A stretch of DNA of 44,613 bases from Magnetococcales bacterium (lineage in GTDB: Bacteria; Pseudomonadota; Magnetococcia; Magnetococcales; DC0425bin3): positions 82,407-127,019 of the forward strand of contig JADGBZ010000001.1 in the NCBI GenBank assembly GCA_015231175.1, written 5' to 3'. Below, one piece after another: positions 9,488 to 18,854 of the stretch; positions within the stretch are counted from its first letter, which is position 1; every line of letters begins with the position of its first letter. The position numbers were made by a program, and so were the translations under genes. The notes below the pieces were generated by a model. The model saw only the letters and a program-made list of their open reading frames with translations, was not told where the DNA came from and did no database searches.

Positions 9488-11734
9488 ATGCCGCTCCAAC
9501 CCGAGCTGTTGAGCCAAATTCTCGTCTTCCGTGGCGTGGACTCTCGGGAACTGGCTCAATTCCTGGGCGAATGCCCGCTCCTCGATACCGGGGCAGGGCA
9601 TGTGCTGCTGGATCCGAACCACCCATCCAGCAATATGTACGTTGTTTTATCCGGTATTTTAGGCGTCCATCTTGGCCACGAGGCCATCGGGGAACGAATC
9701 AAGACCATCACCACGGGCGGTTCCGTGGGAGAGATGTCGCTCATGCGCCGACTGCCTCCCAGCGCCTATGTCATGGCCGTGGAGCCTTCCCGCCTTTTGG
9801 TCATCGATGAGGCGCTTTTTTGGCCCCTGCTGGAACGATTTCCTCTTGTCGCCCTCAATCTCATACGCATGTTGTCCGACTGGCTGGGCGAAAGCTCCGA
9901 TCTTCTGCTCGAACGTCAGAACCGGTTGATCAGACGTTCCCAGGAGTTGGCCTGGGAGCACGCCAAGTTGGAACACATGGTCCGTCTGGGGATCTCCCTT
10001 TCCGGCGAGCGCGACGAGGCAACGCTGCTGGAACTGTTTCTGAACGGCGCCATGGAGGTCTCCGGAGCGGACGGCGGCGTCCTGTACGTATGCACACAAG
10101 AAAAAAAACTGGAGTTCCGCATCGTCCGCGCCAACTCTCTGGGCATCCATCTGGGTGGCAAGGGAACCTACCCGCCACCTTTTCCCAGTCTTCTCATGTA
10201 TGATACGCCCCATGGTCAGCCCAATCATGCCCATGTCGCCACGCATGTGGCCCATTTGCGGCAGGTCGTCAACGTTGCGGATGTGTATGCGGCCCAGGAG
10301 TTCGACTACTCCTCCATGCACCGTTTCGACAAATTGACTGGTTATCAAACCCGATCCCTGTTGGTCGTACCCCTGATATCACGGCGTGGCGAAATTTTGG
10401 GCATCCTGCAACTCTTCAACGCCCACGATTCCCAATCCGGGGCGATCGTCCCTTTTTCGATGGATATCCAGAAATTCATCGAAGCCGTGGCAGCCCAGGC
10501 CGCCATTTCCATTGAGGTGCAAAACCTCGTCGTTTCTCAGGGTCAGCTCATGGATGCCTTCATCGAGATGCTCGTGGCAGCCATCGACGCCAAATCCCCC
10601 TATACCGGAGGGCATTGTTCACGGGTACCAGAACTGGCGCGCATGCTCGCAGAGGCAACCTGTGCCCAGAAAGATGGACCATTGGCCGATTTTGCCCTAA
10701 CCACGGATGAAGAGTGGCACGAGTTCAAGGTCGCCTCGCTGCTGCATGACTGTGGCAAAGTGATCACCCCGGATACTATCGTGGACAAAGCCACCAAACT
10801 GGAAGCCGTCTACAATCGCATACACGAAGTTCGTACCCGCTTTGAAGTGTTGTGGCGCGATGCCGAGGTGAGTTATTGGCGTCGACGTGCCCTGGAAGCC
10901 CCCTCTCCAGAGCAACTGGTGACCATGGAGCAGGAGTTGGCGGCAACCCGGCAAACCTTGCAGGAAGAGTTTGCCTTTGTGGCCGAATGCAATGTTGGCA
11001 GTGAATTCATGGGTTCCGCTGCCCAGAAACGGCTGCGGGAGATTGCCTCCCGGCGTTGGGTACGCCATTTCGATCATACGTTGGGACTTTCCCACGAAGA
11101 GTTGCGCCTGCACCCTCCCCCCCATGACAGAACCCCGCCACCCGTTGAAGAGTCTCTGCTCGTCGACCGCCCTGAACACGTCGTTCTCCGCGAGGGCGCC
11201 CATCCCTATGGCAAGAATCCATGGGGCTTCAAGACACCCGTGCCGCCCGCAGTGTCCAACTTCGGTGAATTGTACAACCTCTCCATTACCCGGGGCACCT
11301 TGAACACGGAAGAACGGTTCAAAATCAACGAGCATGTCATCCAAACCTACATCATCCTGAAACACCTTCCCTTCCCCAAGGAACTCTCCCGGGTTCCGGA
11401 GTATGCCGGATCCCACCACGAAAACATGATCGGGACTGGTTATCCCCGCCAGTTGACCAAAGAACAACTGCCCATACCTGCCCGCATCCTGGCCATCGCG
11501 GACATCTTCGAGGCATTGACTGCCTGGGACCGACCGTATAAAAAGGCCAAGAAACTGGGAGAGGCGTTACGCATCATGGCATCCATGGCCAAAGAGGGGC
11601 ATGTTGACCCGGATCTGTTCAATCTGTTTCTGACCAGCGGGATCTACCGTGCCTATGCCGAACGCTTTCTCCACCAGGAGCAGTTGGATGCCGTGGATCC
11701 CCAGGAGTTTCTCCTGCCGGTCGGCACGGAATAG
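9488..11734 (+). CDS. cNMP-binding / GAF / HD-GYP signalling protein
   Basis: A three-domain cytoplasmic signalling protein of about 748 residues. A cyclic-nucleotide-binding domain (about 15-125) is followed by a GAF domain (about 170-345) and an HD-GYP phosphodiesterase domain. HD-GYP domains hydrolyse cyclic-di-GMP. Visible motifs are GGHCSRVPELA, LLHDCGKV (the HD pair) and HHENMIGTGYP. The usual motif is HHExxDGxGYP, so the aspartate is replaced by isoleucine. About 220 residues separate HD from HHE, roughly 150 more than usual. A TTG at 9479 could be an alternative start. It is divergent from the synthase gene and followed by a hemerythrin gene. Confidence 0.85.
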   Translation: MPLQPELLSQILVFRGVDSRELAQFLGECPLLDTGAGHVLLDPNHPSSNMYVVLSGILGVHLGHEAIGERIKTITTGGSVGEMSLMRRLPPSAYVMAVEPSRLLVIDEALFWPLLERFPLVALNLIRMLSDWLGESSDLLLERQNRLIRRSQELAWEHAKLEHMVRLGISLSGERDEATLLELFLNGAMEVSGADGGVLYVCTQEKKLEFRIVRANSLGIHLGGKGTYPPPFPSLLMYDTPHGQPNHAHVATHVAHLRQVVNVADVYAAQEFDYSSMHRFDKLTGYQTRSLLVVPLISRRGEILGILQLFNAHDSQSGAIVPFSMDIQKFIEAVAAQAAISIEVQNLVVSQGQLMDAFIEMLVAAIDAKSPYTGGHCSRVPELARMLAEATCAQKDGPLADFALTTDEEWHEFKVASLLHDCGKVITPDTIVDKATKLEAVYNRIHEVRTRFEVLWRDAEVSYWRRRALEAPSPEQLVTMEQELAATRQTLQEEFAFVAECNVGSEFMGSAAQKRLREIASRRWVRHFDHTLGLSHEELRLHPPPHDRTPPPVEESLLVDRPEHVVLREGAHPYGKNPWGFKTPVPPAVSNFGELYNLSITRGTLNTEERFKINEHVIQTYIILKHLPFPKELSRVPEYAGSHHENMIGTGYPRQLTKEQLPIPARILAIADIFEALTAWDRPYKKAKKLGEALRIMASMAKEGHVDPDLFNLFLTSGIYRAYAERFLHQEQLDAVDPQEFLLPVGTE

Positions 11735-11812
11735 GGTTTCCCCCTCTCTCCGGAAAATCCCCTTCCGGGGAGAACGCACAACGCACCAGCTGTCGTCACA
11801 AGGAGCGTAGCC

Positions 11813-12202
11813 GTGTTCATGGGACATGCGAAATGGTCGGAAGAGTTGAGCGTCAACGTTCCCACCATCGATGCGGATCACAAAAAGTTGTTTATCCTTC
11901 TCAATGACCTGTTCGCCGCCTGTTTTGCCGGTGTCGGCAACGAGGTCGTCCATGAAACCCTGCAAGCCCTGACCGATTATTCGCAATACCATTTTTCCCG
12001 CGAGGAATCCCTTTTGCAGGAGTTGGGTTGTCCGGATATTGAAAAACAGATCCACGAACATCGTTATTTTATTGGCCAACTCGGGGACATTGCCCGGCAG
12101 GGCACGGCAACGAATGGTGAGGAGGTCGTGCTTTTCCTGAAGGATTGGCTGTTGCACCATATTCTGGAAGTGGACAAACTGGCCTTCGCCTCACGAAAAT
12201 AG
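11813..12202 (+). CDS. Bacteriohemerythrin
   Basis: Small oxygen-binding or oxygen-sensing di-iron protein, 129 residues, the standard single-domain length. Expected ligands are seen: His23 (TIDADHKKLF), His60 and Glu64 (YHFSREESLL), His83 (HEHRYF), His116 and Asp121 (HHILEVD). In the third helix the family normally has His-x3-His. Here the first position aligns to Gln79, with a His at 81 instead, so one ligand may be lost or shifted. A GTG start is chosen because AAGGAG lies seven bases upstream; ATG 11819 is too far. It follows the HD-GYP gene by 78 bases, so a redox and c-di-GMP link is possible. Confidence 0.87.
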   Translation: MFMGHAKWSEELSVNVPTIDADHKKLFILLNDLFAACFAGVGNEVVHETLQALTDYSQYHFSREESLLQELGCPDIEKQIHEHRYFIGQLGDIARQGTATNGEEVVLFLKDWLLHHILEVDKLAFASRK

Positions 12203-12262
12203 CCAACAGCTGCACTCCATTCTGCCCCATGGACCCACACCCCTCCGCCCCTCGCAGGTGAT

Positions 12263-14158
12263 ATGCCTCCCGCCCAGCCAGACCCGGAACTGATGCTACA
12301 GGAAGGGGTGCGGCTACATCAGGCGGATCATTTGGACTTGGCAAAAGGTCTCTATCGCCGGGTGTTGGATCAACAACCCGGACATCCCGACGCGCTGCAT
12401 CTGCTGGGCCTGGTTTGCCATCAACAAGGGGATCCGGCCCAGGCCATCCAACTGATCTCCCAAGCGATTGCCGGTTGGCCTGATCACCCGGTCTATTACG
12501 CCAACCTGGGGCTGGTGTTGCAGAAAAGTGGAGAACTGGCTGGGGCCGTGGCGTGTTATCACAAGGCATTGTCCATCAAACCGGACTATGCCGAAGCCTG
12601 CAACAATCTGGGTACGGCCCTTCTGGAACAGGGAGACCCGGTCGAAGCCGGGGTATTGTTGCATCGGGCCGTGACGCTGCAACCCGATTATCCGGAGGCG
12701 CACAATCATTTGGGGTTGGTCCTTCAGCAGTTGGGGGATCTTGCGGGCGCCATCTCTGCCTACCGCCGGGCGTTGCATCTGCGTCCCGAGTGGCCGGAGG
12801 CCCAGCTCAACCTGGGATCTTCCCTGCGCCAACAAGGGGAATGGGCTGCTGCAACAGCCTGTTATCAACGCATTCTTGCCAAAAATTCGGATTATCCAGA
12901 GGCTTGGTTCAATCTTGGCAACGTCCTGCGTGACCAGGGCAATCCACAGGATGCGGTCCACTGTTATCGTCAGGCCCTCGTCCAATCTTCAAATTATTTC
13001 AAGGCGCACAACAACCTGGGCTGCGCACTGCAAGATCTGGATGAACCGGATGCCGCCATGGCCTGTTTTCGCCGGGCCCTGGCCATCGCCCCGAACCACC
13101 CCGAGGCCCACAACAATCTGGGCATTCTGCTGCACCAAAAGGGTGACGCAGAAGGCGCCCTGGCGTGTTTCCAACAGGCCCTGGCCCTCGCGCCGGACTA
13201 TGCGGATGCCCACTGCAACCGGGCCATGATTTGGCTCGGCGGCGGAAATTTCGCCCAGGGATGGCAGGAATATGAGTGGCGCTGGCGGCAGGAAGGCACC
13301 CGTCATCCCCCACCCCCCCCAGCCTCCTCTCTCTGGCGGGGAGAGCCCTGTGCCAACCAAAACATTCTGCTGCAAGCCGAACAAGGTTTGGGAGACACCC
13401 TTCAGTTTATCCGCTATGTCCGCCTGATTCGTCAGCAAGGTGGTCGGGTCAGCGTCACCTGCCAGCCTCCCTTGGCCCGGCTGCTGGGTGCGATGGCCGG
13501 AATAGACGCCACCTTTCCTCCAGAATCCACCCCGCCCGATTTTGCCTGGCACACTCCCCTGCTCTCTTTGCCTGGTGTGTTCGGCACCACCCTGGCAACC
13601 ATTCCGGCGGAGATACCCTACATCCACCCGGAGACGGCGCTGGCCGCCACCTGGAAAAAGCGTTTACAGCCCAAAAAACGTCTGCATGTGGGTCTGGTCT
13701 GGCGCGGCTCGAAAAGCTATCGGCACAACCGGTTCCGTTCCCTCTCCGCCAACCTTTTTTCCGGGTTTTTGCGCCATGCGGAGGCGGCCTTCTACGGGTT
13801 GGTCAAAGAGCCCCTCACCAATGAAATGGATGCTCTCCTGCATAAGAAAAATTTCATCCACTGCGGTCCCGATCTCCAGGATTTCGCCGATACAGCCGCC
13901 CTCGTGACCCACCTGGATCTGATCATCAGCGTGGACACGGCCATGGCTCATCTGGCCGGGGCCATGGGCAAACCGGTTTGGTTGCTCCTCCCCTTTGCCG
14001 CCGATTGGCGTTGGTTGCGCACGACAACCCGCTCACCTTGGTACCCCGGCATGCACCTGTTTCGCCAACCCCGACCCGGCGACTGGCATACCGTGATCGA
14101 TCAGGTGGCGCATCAATTGGATGAAGCGATGCGCGACCCCTCCTCCCCTCTGCCTTGA
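12263..14158 (+). CDS. TPR-repeat protein with glycosyltransferase family 9-like domain
   Basis: A 631-residue protein. Residues about 10-330 form roughly nine consecutive tetratricopeptide repeats with units such as PEAHNNLGILLHQKGDAEGA. The C-terminal part (about 365-620) resembles heptosyltransferase-type GT9 enzymes, with ILLQAEQGLGDTLQFIRYVR, HVGLVWRGSKSY and LIISVDTAMAHLAGAMGKPV. There is no signal peptide or membrane helix. The architecture is known in proteobacteria, where such proteins are suspected to glycosylate or organise envelope components. The acceptor is unknown. AGGTG precedes the ATG. It is 60 bases after the hemerythrin gene. Confidence 0.85.
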   Translation: MPPAQPDPELMLQEGVRLHQADHLDLAKGLYRRVLDQQPGHPDALHLLGLVCHQQGDPAQAIQLISQAIAGWPDHPVYYANLGLVLQKSGELAGAVACYHKALSIKPDYAEACNNLGTALLEQGDPVEAGVLLHRAVTLQPDYPEAHNHLGLVLQQLGDLAGAISAYRRALHLRPEWPEAQLNLGSSLRQQGEWAAATACYQRILAKNSDYPEAWFNLGNVLRDQGNPQDAVHCYRQALVQSSNYFKAHNNLGCALQDLDEPDAAMACFRRALAIAPNHPEAHNNLGILLHQKGDAEGALACFQQALALAPDYADAHCNRAMIWLGGGNFAQGWQEYEWRWRQEGTRHPPPPPASSLWRGEPCANQNILLQAEQGLGDTLQFIRYVRLIRQQGGRVSVTCQPPLARLLGAMAGIDATFPPESTPPDFAWHTPLLSLPGVFGTTLATIPAEIPYIHPETALAATWKKRLQPKKRLHVGLVWRGSKSYRHNRFRSLSANLFSGFLRHAEAAFYGLVKEPLTNEMDALLHKKNFIHCGPDLQDFADTAALVTHLDLIISVDTAMAHLAGAMGKPVWLLLPFAADWRWLRTTTRSPWYPGMHLFRQPRPGDWHTVIDQVAHQLDEAMRDPSSPLP

Positions 14159-14234
14159 ACCGTGGTTCATCATGGGGCTTTGTCCCTCTTTGTCGAAGTG
14201 GACCAACCGACATGATTTGAAGTGTTCACTTTTC

Positions 14235-14381
14235 GTGACTATTCCGCACTCTTTCAAGAAAAGCCTGGATATGAAAGCCTTTGTCAGGGCTTCGCCCCGA
14301 ACCCCACCAGGACGCTGTCCTGGACCTGCCAGGGAGCCAGCCCCCTGGACCCCGATTCATGGTTGAGCTGTTCCCGGAGCA
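14235..14381 (+). repeat. 147-bp MITE-like repeat, copy with decayed right end
   Basis: The left end GTGACTATTCCGCACTC matches the terminal repeat with few changes. The interior is near-identical to the intact copy: AAGAAAAGCCTGGATATGAA, GTCAGGGCTTCGCCCCGAAC, CCAGGACGCTGTCCTGG and CCAGGGAGCCAGCCCCCTGG. The right end, after CCCCGATTCATGG, has diverged and its boundary is approximate. It lies between the converging ends of the TPR gene and the oppF-like gene. Confidence 0.85.
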
Positions 14382-14429
14382 TTGGTACATTTCTGCACAT
14401 CAGACCAACACGGTTGAGCCAGTAGTCGA

Positions 14430-15419
14430 TCATTCCGCTGCCCCCCAAGGCCGTTGGAAAAGAGTCTGCTGATCCAGGTGACACACCACGATCCGGCCAT
14501 CGGCCCAGGTCACCGGTCGAGGAGGCACCTGGTGGCAATGTGGCATCACCTCGGGACAACGGGTTGCGAAGCGGCAGCCAGATCCAAGGTTGATCGGCGA
14601 GGGAATCTCTCCCCGTGCCAGCGGACGTGGACGCTGCCGCTCCCGCACCGGATCCGGCACCGGATTGGCCGCCACAAGCAGGCGGGTATAGGGGTGACAC
14701 GGCTGGAAATAGATCAAATCGGCAGGACCGCTCTCGACGATGCCCCCCAGATACATCACCGTCATCCGGTCGGAGACGTGACGCACCATGGCCAGATCAT
14801 GGGCAATGAACAACATCGACAAGCCCAGGGTGGCTTTGAGTTCATCCAATAGACGTATGATCTGCGCCTGCACGGAGACATCCAGGGCCGAAACGGGTTC
14901 ATCACACACCAAGAATCGGGGTTCGACGGCCAGAGCGCGGGCAATCCCGATGCGCTGCCGTTGCCCGCCGGAAAATTCGTGGGGATAGCGGGAGATGTGA
15001 TCCGGGTGCAACCCCACCCGCTCCAGCCAGTAGGCCACGCGCTCCCGCACCGCCGCATCCCCCCGCACCACCTCCTGCAAACGCAACCCCTCGCCGATCA
15101 ACTCCGCAACAGTCATGCGCGGATTCAGGGAGGAGAAAGGATCCTGAAAAATCATCTGCATCTGCCGACCCAGGCGTTGAAAATCCTTCGGGGTCAGACG
15201 ATCGGGCCATTTTTCCCCCGCAAAATGGATCTCGCCGGAGGTCTTCGGCAAGAGCCCGACAATGACACGAGCCAGAGTGGACTTTCCCGAGCCACTTTCG
15301 CCGACAAGGCCCATCACTTCGTGCGCCTGGACCTCCAGGGAGACCCGGTCAACTGCATGCAACATGCGTTTCCGGCCCAGGCGGAAATGTTTGCTCACCT
15401 TGTCGACGGTGAGAATCAT
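14430..15419 (-). CDS. Opp/Dpp-type ABC transporter ATP-binding protein (OppF-like)
   Basis: Second ATPase of a peptide/nickel/oligopeptide-type importer, 329 residues. Motifs are Walker A GLVGESGSGKSTLAR, Q-loop MIFQDPFSSLNPRM, signature EFSGGQRQRIGIARAL and Walker B LVCDEPVSALDVSVQAQ. The family-specific C-terminus FATRCPEVMPHC carries the iron-sulfur-type cysteines found in OppD/F proteins. The start MILTVDKVSKHFRLG overlaps the upstream gene stop by four bases (ATGA), indicating coupled translation. The frame extends upstream inside oppD only as an overlap. Substrate cannot be assigned from sequence. Confidence 0.92.
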   Translation of the reverse strand: MILTVDKVSKHFRLGRKRMLHAVDRVSLEVQAHEVMGLVGESGSGKSTLARVIVGLLPKTSGEIHFAGEKWPDRLTPKDFQRLGRQMQMIFQDPFSSLNPRMTVAELIGEGLRLQEVVRGDAAVRERVAYWLERVGLHPDHISRYPHEFSGGQRQRIGIARALAVEPRFLVCDEPVSALDVSVQAQIIRLLDELKATLGLSMLFIAHDLAMVRHVSDRMTVMYLGGIVESGPADLIYFQPCHPYTRLLVAANPVPDPVRERQRPRPLARGEIPSPINLGSGCRFATRCPEVMPHCHQVPPRPVTWADGRIVVCHLDQQTLFQRPWGAAE

Positions 15420-16432
15420 GGAGCCACACCCGCCGGCTGGCATGTCGCCAGCCGTGGCGCCAAGGGGTGGTGCAGCCAGCACCGGGCAACATGATTGTCG
15501 CCAACAGGCAGCAGTTCGGGCATATGTTCCCGGCACGCCCGCATCGCCTGGGGGCAACGCGCGTAAAAACCACACCCCACGGGGGGAGCGAACAAATCCG
15601 GTGGAGATCCGTCGATGGGTTGTGGCGGATGCCTGTGAAGCGGGTCCAGATCGGGAATCGCCCGATGCAGTCCCAGGGTGTAAGGGTGCGCCGCCGTGGC
15701 AAAAATGGCCGCCACCGGGCCGGACTCCACCACCTGACCGGCATACATGACCGCCACAAAATCGGCCATGCGCGCCACCACACCCAGATCATGGGTGATC
15801 AAAATCAGGGCCATGCCCCGGTCGCGCTGCAAAGAGGCCAACAGATCGAGAATCTGCGCCTGGATGGTGACATCCAGGGCCGTGGTCGGTTCATCGGCGA
15901 TCAACAGCCGGGGCTGGCATGCCAAACTCATGGCAATCAATACCCGCTGCAACATGCCACCGGAAAATTCAAACGGGTATTGCCGCAAACGCCGGGCAAC
16001 ATCCGTGATCCCGGTCATGTCGAGAAGCTCTTCCGCCCGCCGCCAGGCTGCCACACGACCCATCTTCAGGTGGACCTGTAAAGGTTCGGCGATCTGCGCT
16101 CCAATCCGCATGGTCGGGTGCAAAGCGCTCATGGGATCCTGAAAAATCATAGCCATCTCGACACCCCGCAGACCTCTGGCCATGGCAGGCGAAAGATGAA
16201 GAATGTCGCGCCCCGCCAGGTGCAGCGACTGCGCCGTGACCCGTCCCGGGGGCGAGGAGATCAACCCCATCACCGCCAGCATGGAGGCCGATTTGCCACA
16301 ACCCGACTCCCCGACGATCGCCAGGGTCTGCCCGGCTGCGACCTGCAAATCAACGCCGCGCACCGCCTGTACCACCCCGCCATGCAGGTCAAACCCCACT
16401 TCCAGACCGGCGACCGACAATAGGGGCATCAT
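15416..16432 (-). CDS. Opp/Dpp-type ABC transporter ATP-binding protein (OppD-like)
   Basis: First ATPase of the importer, 338 residues. Visible are Walker A IVGESGCGKSASMLAVMGL, Q-loop AMIFQDPMSALHPTMRIG, signature FEFSGGMLQRVLIAMSLA, Walker B LLIADEPTTALDVTIQAQ and the C-terminal cysteine cluster CGFYARCPQAMRAC. It overlaps oppC-like upstream and oppF-like downstream by ATGA junctions, so the three are translated as a coupled set. It probably pairs with the OppF-like ATPase beneath the two permeases. Confidence 0.93.
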   Translation of the reverse strand: MMPLLSVAGLEVGFDLHGGVVQAVRGVDLQVAAGQTLAIVGESGCGKSASMLAVMGLISSPPGRVTAQSLHLAGRDILHLSPAMARGLRGVEMAMIFQDPMSALHPTMRIGAQIAEPLQVHLKMGRVAAWRRAEELLDMTGITDVARRLRQYPFEFSGGMLQRVLIAMSLACQPRLLIADEPTTALDVTIQAQILDLLASLQRDRGMALILITHDLGVVARMADFVAVMYAGQVVESGPVAAIFATAAHPYTLGLHRAIPDLDPLHRHPPQPIDGSPPDLFAPPVGCGFYARCPQAMRACREHMPELLPVGDNHVARCWLHHPLAPRLATCQPAGVAP

Positions 16433-17832
16433 GACCGTCTGTCACTGCGCGTGTCCAAGGCATCCCGCAAGCCATCACCCAACAGGTTGAAGGCCAACAC
16501 CGTCACACTGATGCACAAGGCGGGAAACAACAGCTCGTGGGGATGGTTGAGCATGCTCTTCACCCCCTGCTGACAAAGCGAACCCCAAGAGGGTGTGGGC
16601 GGCGCCACTCCCATGCCGATGAAAGAGAGAAAGGCCTCGGTGAAAATGGCCGAGGGCACGGCAAAAGTCAGGGAGACCAGAATCACCCCCAACACATTGG
16701 GAAGCAGGTGATGCATGAGAATATATCCCCTCCCTCCCCCCAGCAACCGGGCAGCCTGGACGTAACCCTGTTCGCGGATCTGCATGACCTGGCCACGCAC
16801 CAGACGCGCCGGTCCGGGCCAGCCCAGGAGAATCATGGCAACCAGCAAAGGCGCCAGGCCGCTCTCCCCGGATTCGACTCCAAAAGCAATGCGCAGCAAA
16901 ATCATGAAAAGCAAAAACGGCAAAGCCACGACAAAATCGGCAAAACGCATCATCCACTCATCGAGCCACCCGCCGGTATAACCGGCCATGCCACCATAGA
17001 ACGTACCCAACAATATCGAGCACAAGGGAGCCACGAAACCGATAAACAGGGAAATCTGGGCGCCCCGCAGCAGCCGGGCCAACATGTCCCGTCCCAGATA
17101 ATCCGTCCCCAGCGGGTGAAACGGAAGCATGATGGTTTCACCAACCCGGCTCTCCGGATCGATGCGGTGCGCCTCGGCCAGACTGATGGCCGATACCGGC
17201 TGCACCAGCAACGTGGCAAAACGTGGCGCATCGTCCACCCCATCCGTGGCCACGACCGAATAGTAGTAGGTTGTGGGTTCCAGGCGCAGGCGGTCCACAA
17301 AGCCGGTCCGGTTGCCCGCACGGATCTCCCCCAACGGCATGCCAAGATCCGCACTCCCGGTGGGAAAATGGTCATTGCGATAGATCAAATAGCCAGAACT
17401 CCCCGGCACAGGCAACCAGGTCAGGCGAACCTCCTGAATGGTGGCCTTGCCAGCCAGGGAAAAATGTTGCGCTGCGGCCAGATCCTCGGCACGACTCGCT
17501 GACCCGGTCGGATGGTCCGGCCACAGCGGAGGGGACCAAGGTTGCAAAGGAGGCACCACCAGAGCCGGTTCGGACCACCCCGGAGGACGGGAGATACGAT
17601 CCAGATCCTGAAAGTCCGCATCCATGGACCAAAGCCATGGACCCGCCACGGTTGTCAGCAGAAGAAAAAGAATCAACCACAGGGAGAAGATCGCCTGACG
17701 ATTGCCCCGCAGATGGAACCAGACATCCTCCCAAAAAGAACGGGACGGACGCAACGGGCCGGCAACCCCTCCCCGGAAACGCTCCGGTTGAAAATCAGCC
17801 GCCTGGGGTATGAACGATGGCCGGAGATGCAT
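16429..17832 (-). CDS. Opp/Dpp-type permease (OppC-like) with fibronectin-III-like insert
   Basis: Inner-membrane permease of 467 residues; OppC proteins are usually about 300. After the first membrane helix (IFSLWLILFLLLTTVAGPWL, about 48-67) there is an extra periplasmic region to about residue 230. Its core (about 130-205) reads like a fibronectin type III fold: VRLTWLPVPGSSGYLIYR and TTYYYSVVATDGVDD. The normal OppC sequence resumes at HPLGTDYLGRDMLARLLRGA, with the coupling loop QAARLLGGGRGYILMHHLLP later. The gene starts 4 bases after the oppB stop and overlaps oppD by ATGA. The insert may contact the missing binding protein or the cell wall; that is inference. Confidence 0.9.
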   Translation of the reverse strand: MHLRPSFIPQAADFQPERFRGGVAGPLRPSRSFWEDVWFHLRGNRQAIFSLWLILFLLLTTVAGPWLWSMDADFQDLDRISRPPGWSEPALVVPPLQPWSPPLWPDHPTGSASRAEDLAAAQHFSLAGKATIQEVRLTWLPVPGSSGYLIYRNDHFPTGSADLGMPLGEIRAGNRTGFVDRLRLEPTTYYYSVVATDGVDDAPRFATLLVQPVSAISLAEAHRIDPESRVGETIMLPFHPLGTDYLGRDMLARLLRGAQISLFIGFVAPLCSILLGTFYGGMAGYTGGWLDEWMMRFADFVVALPFLLFMILLRIAFGVESGESGLAPLLVAMILLGWPGPARLVRGQVMQIREQGYVQAARLLGGGRGYILMHHLLPNVLGVILVSLTFAVPSAIFTEAFLSFIGMGVAPPTPSWGSLCQQGVKSMLNHPHELLFPALCISVTVLAFNLLGDGLRDALDTRSDRRS

Positions 17833-17836
17833 GGCG

Positions 17837-18772
17837 TCAGCCCGTCAACCGCATGCGCGGATCGACCCAGGCATAGAGAACATCCACCATCATGACCATG
17901 GCCACCAGAAAAGCCCCATAAAAAACCGTTGTTCCCATGATGACTGTATAATCCAACTGCTGCACCGCCTGCACAAAATAACGTCCCAGGCCAGGGATGG
18001 CAAAGACCAGTTCGACAACAAAACCGCCCGTGGTGATGGTCGCCACAGCCGGCCCCAAAACAGTGATCACAGGCAGGATGGCGTTGCGCAGGTGGTGCCG
18101 CACAAAAATCCGTCTTTCGCTCAAACCTTTGGCCCGTGCCGTGCGCAAATAATCGGCTCCCTGGATCTCCAGCATGGAAGCGCGCAACAGACGGGTCAGA
18201 TAGGCCATGGTCCCCATCCCCAAGACCAGGGCAGGAACAACGACATGTTGCGGCGTTCCCCAACCCGCCACAGGAAAAACGGTCACACCGAACGCCTGGT
18301 TGATGTGGATCAGCGCCAGCTGGCCCAGGGCCGCAAAGACAAAGCTCGGTACCGAAATACCCAGGATCACCAAAAACATGATGATCAAATCGGGCAGTCG
18401 GTTGTGAAAACGCGCCGTCAGCGACCCCCAAAGAACACCGCCAGCCACAGCCAGCAACAGGGCCACCACACCCAGGGTGGCGGAGATGGGAAAATGCTCC
18501 CGGATGATATCGTTGACACGCCGATTCTTCTGGGTGTAGGAGATACCAAAATCGCCACGCAGCATGTTGCCCAGATAGATGAGGTATTGGCGAAAAACCG
18601 GCTGATTGAGGCCATACTGCCGTTCCAGATTGGCACGTATGGCAGGGGAAATGGCCCTGTCATGCAACAGGGGATCCCCAGGCACGGCATGCATGGCCAC
18701 AAACGTAGCTGTCGCGATAAACCAGACAGTGACCAGACCCGCAAAAAATTTCCGCCCCACGTAACGCAGCAT
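17837..18772 (-). CDS. Opp/Dpp-type permease (OppB-like)
   Basis: First permease of the importer, 311 residues with about six membrane segments. The family N-terminus MLRYVGRKFFAGLVTVWFIA and signatures MHAVPGDPLL, LNQPVFRQYLIYLGNMLRGD, DYLRTARAKGLSERRIFVRH and VFAIPGLGRYFVQAV are present. The ATG at 18772 fits the family start; a TTG seven codons upstream is in frame. It is the first gene of a four-gene minus-strand operon that lacks a substrate-binding protein. A repeat fragment lies just upstream, at 18855. Confidence 0.93.
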   Translation of the reverse strand: MLRYVGRKFFAGLVTVWFIATATFVAMHAVPGDPLLHDRAISPAIRANLERQYGLNQPVFRQYLIYLGNMLRGDFGISYTQKNRRVNDIIREHFPISATLGVVALLLAVAGGVLWGSLTARFHNRLPDLIIMFLVILGISVPSFVFAALGQLALIHINQAFGVTVFPVAGWGTPQHVVVPALVLGMGTMAYLTRLLRASMLEIQGADYLRTARAKGLSERRIFVRHHLRNAILPVITVLGPAVATITTGGFVVELVFAIPGLGRYFVQAVQQLDYTVIMGTTVFYGAFLVAMVMMVDVLYAWVDPRMRLTG

Positions 18773-18854
18773 GAAACAGCCTGGATCCAACACCTTGCAT
18801 CGTTAGAAAAATCGGCGCTCTCGCAAAAAAAGCTCCGGCGCGAAGAGATTTTAT

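Noticed and set aside
14222-14472. Small ORFs with KAFVRASPRTPPG or QGFAPNPTRTLSW peptides, also at 22540, 24251, 27449 and 43869
   Set aside because: They recur in several frames and both strands because they are reads of the non-coding repeat, with no start context or conserved single frame.
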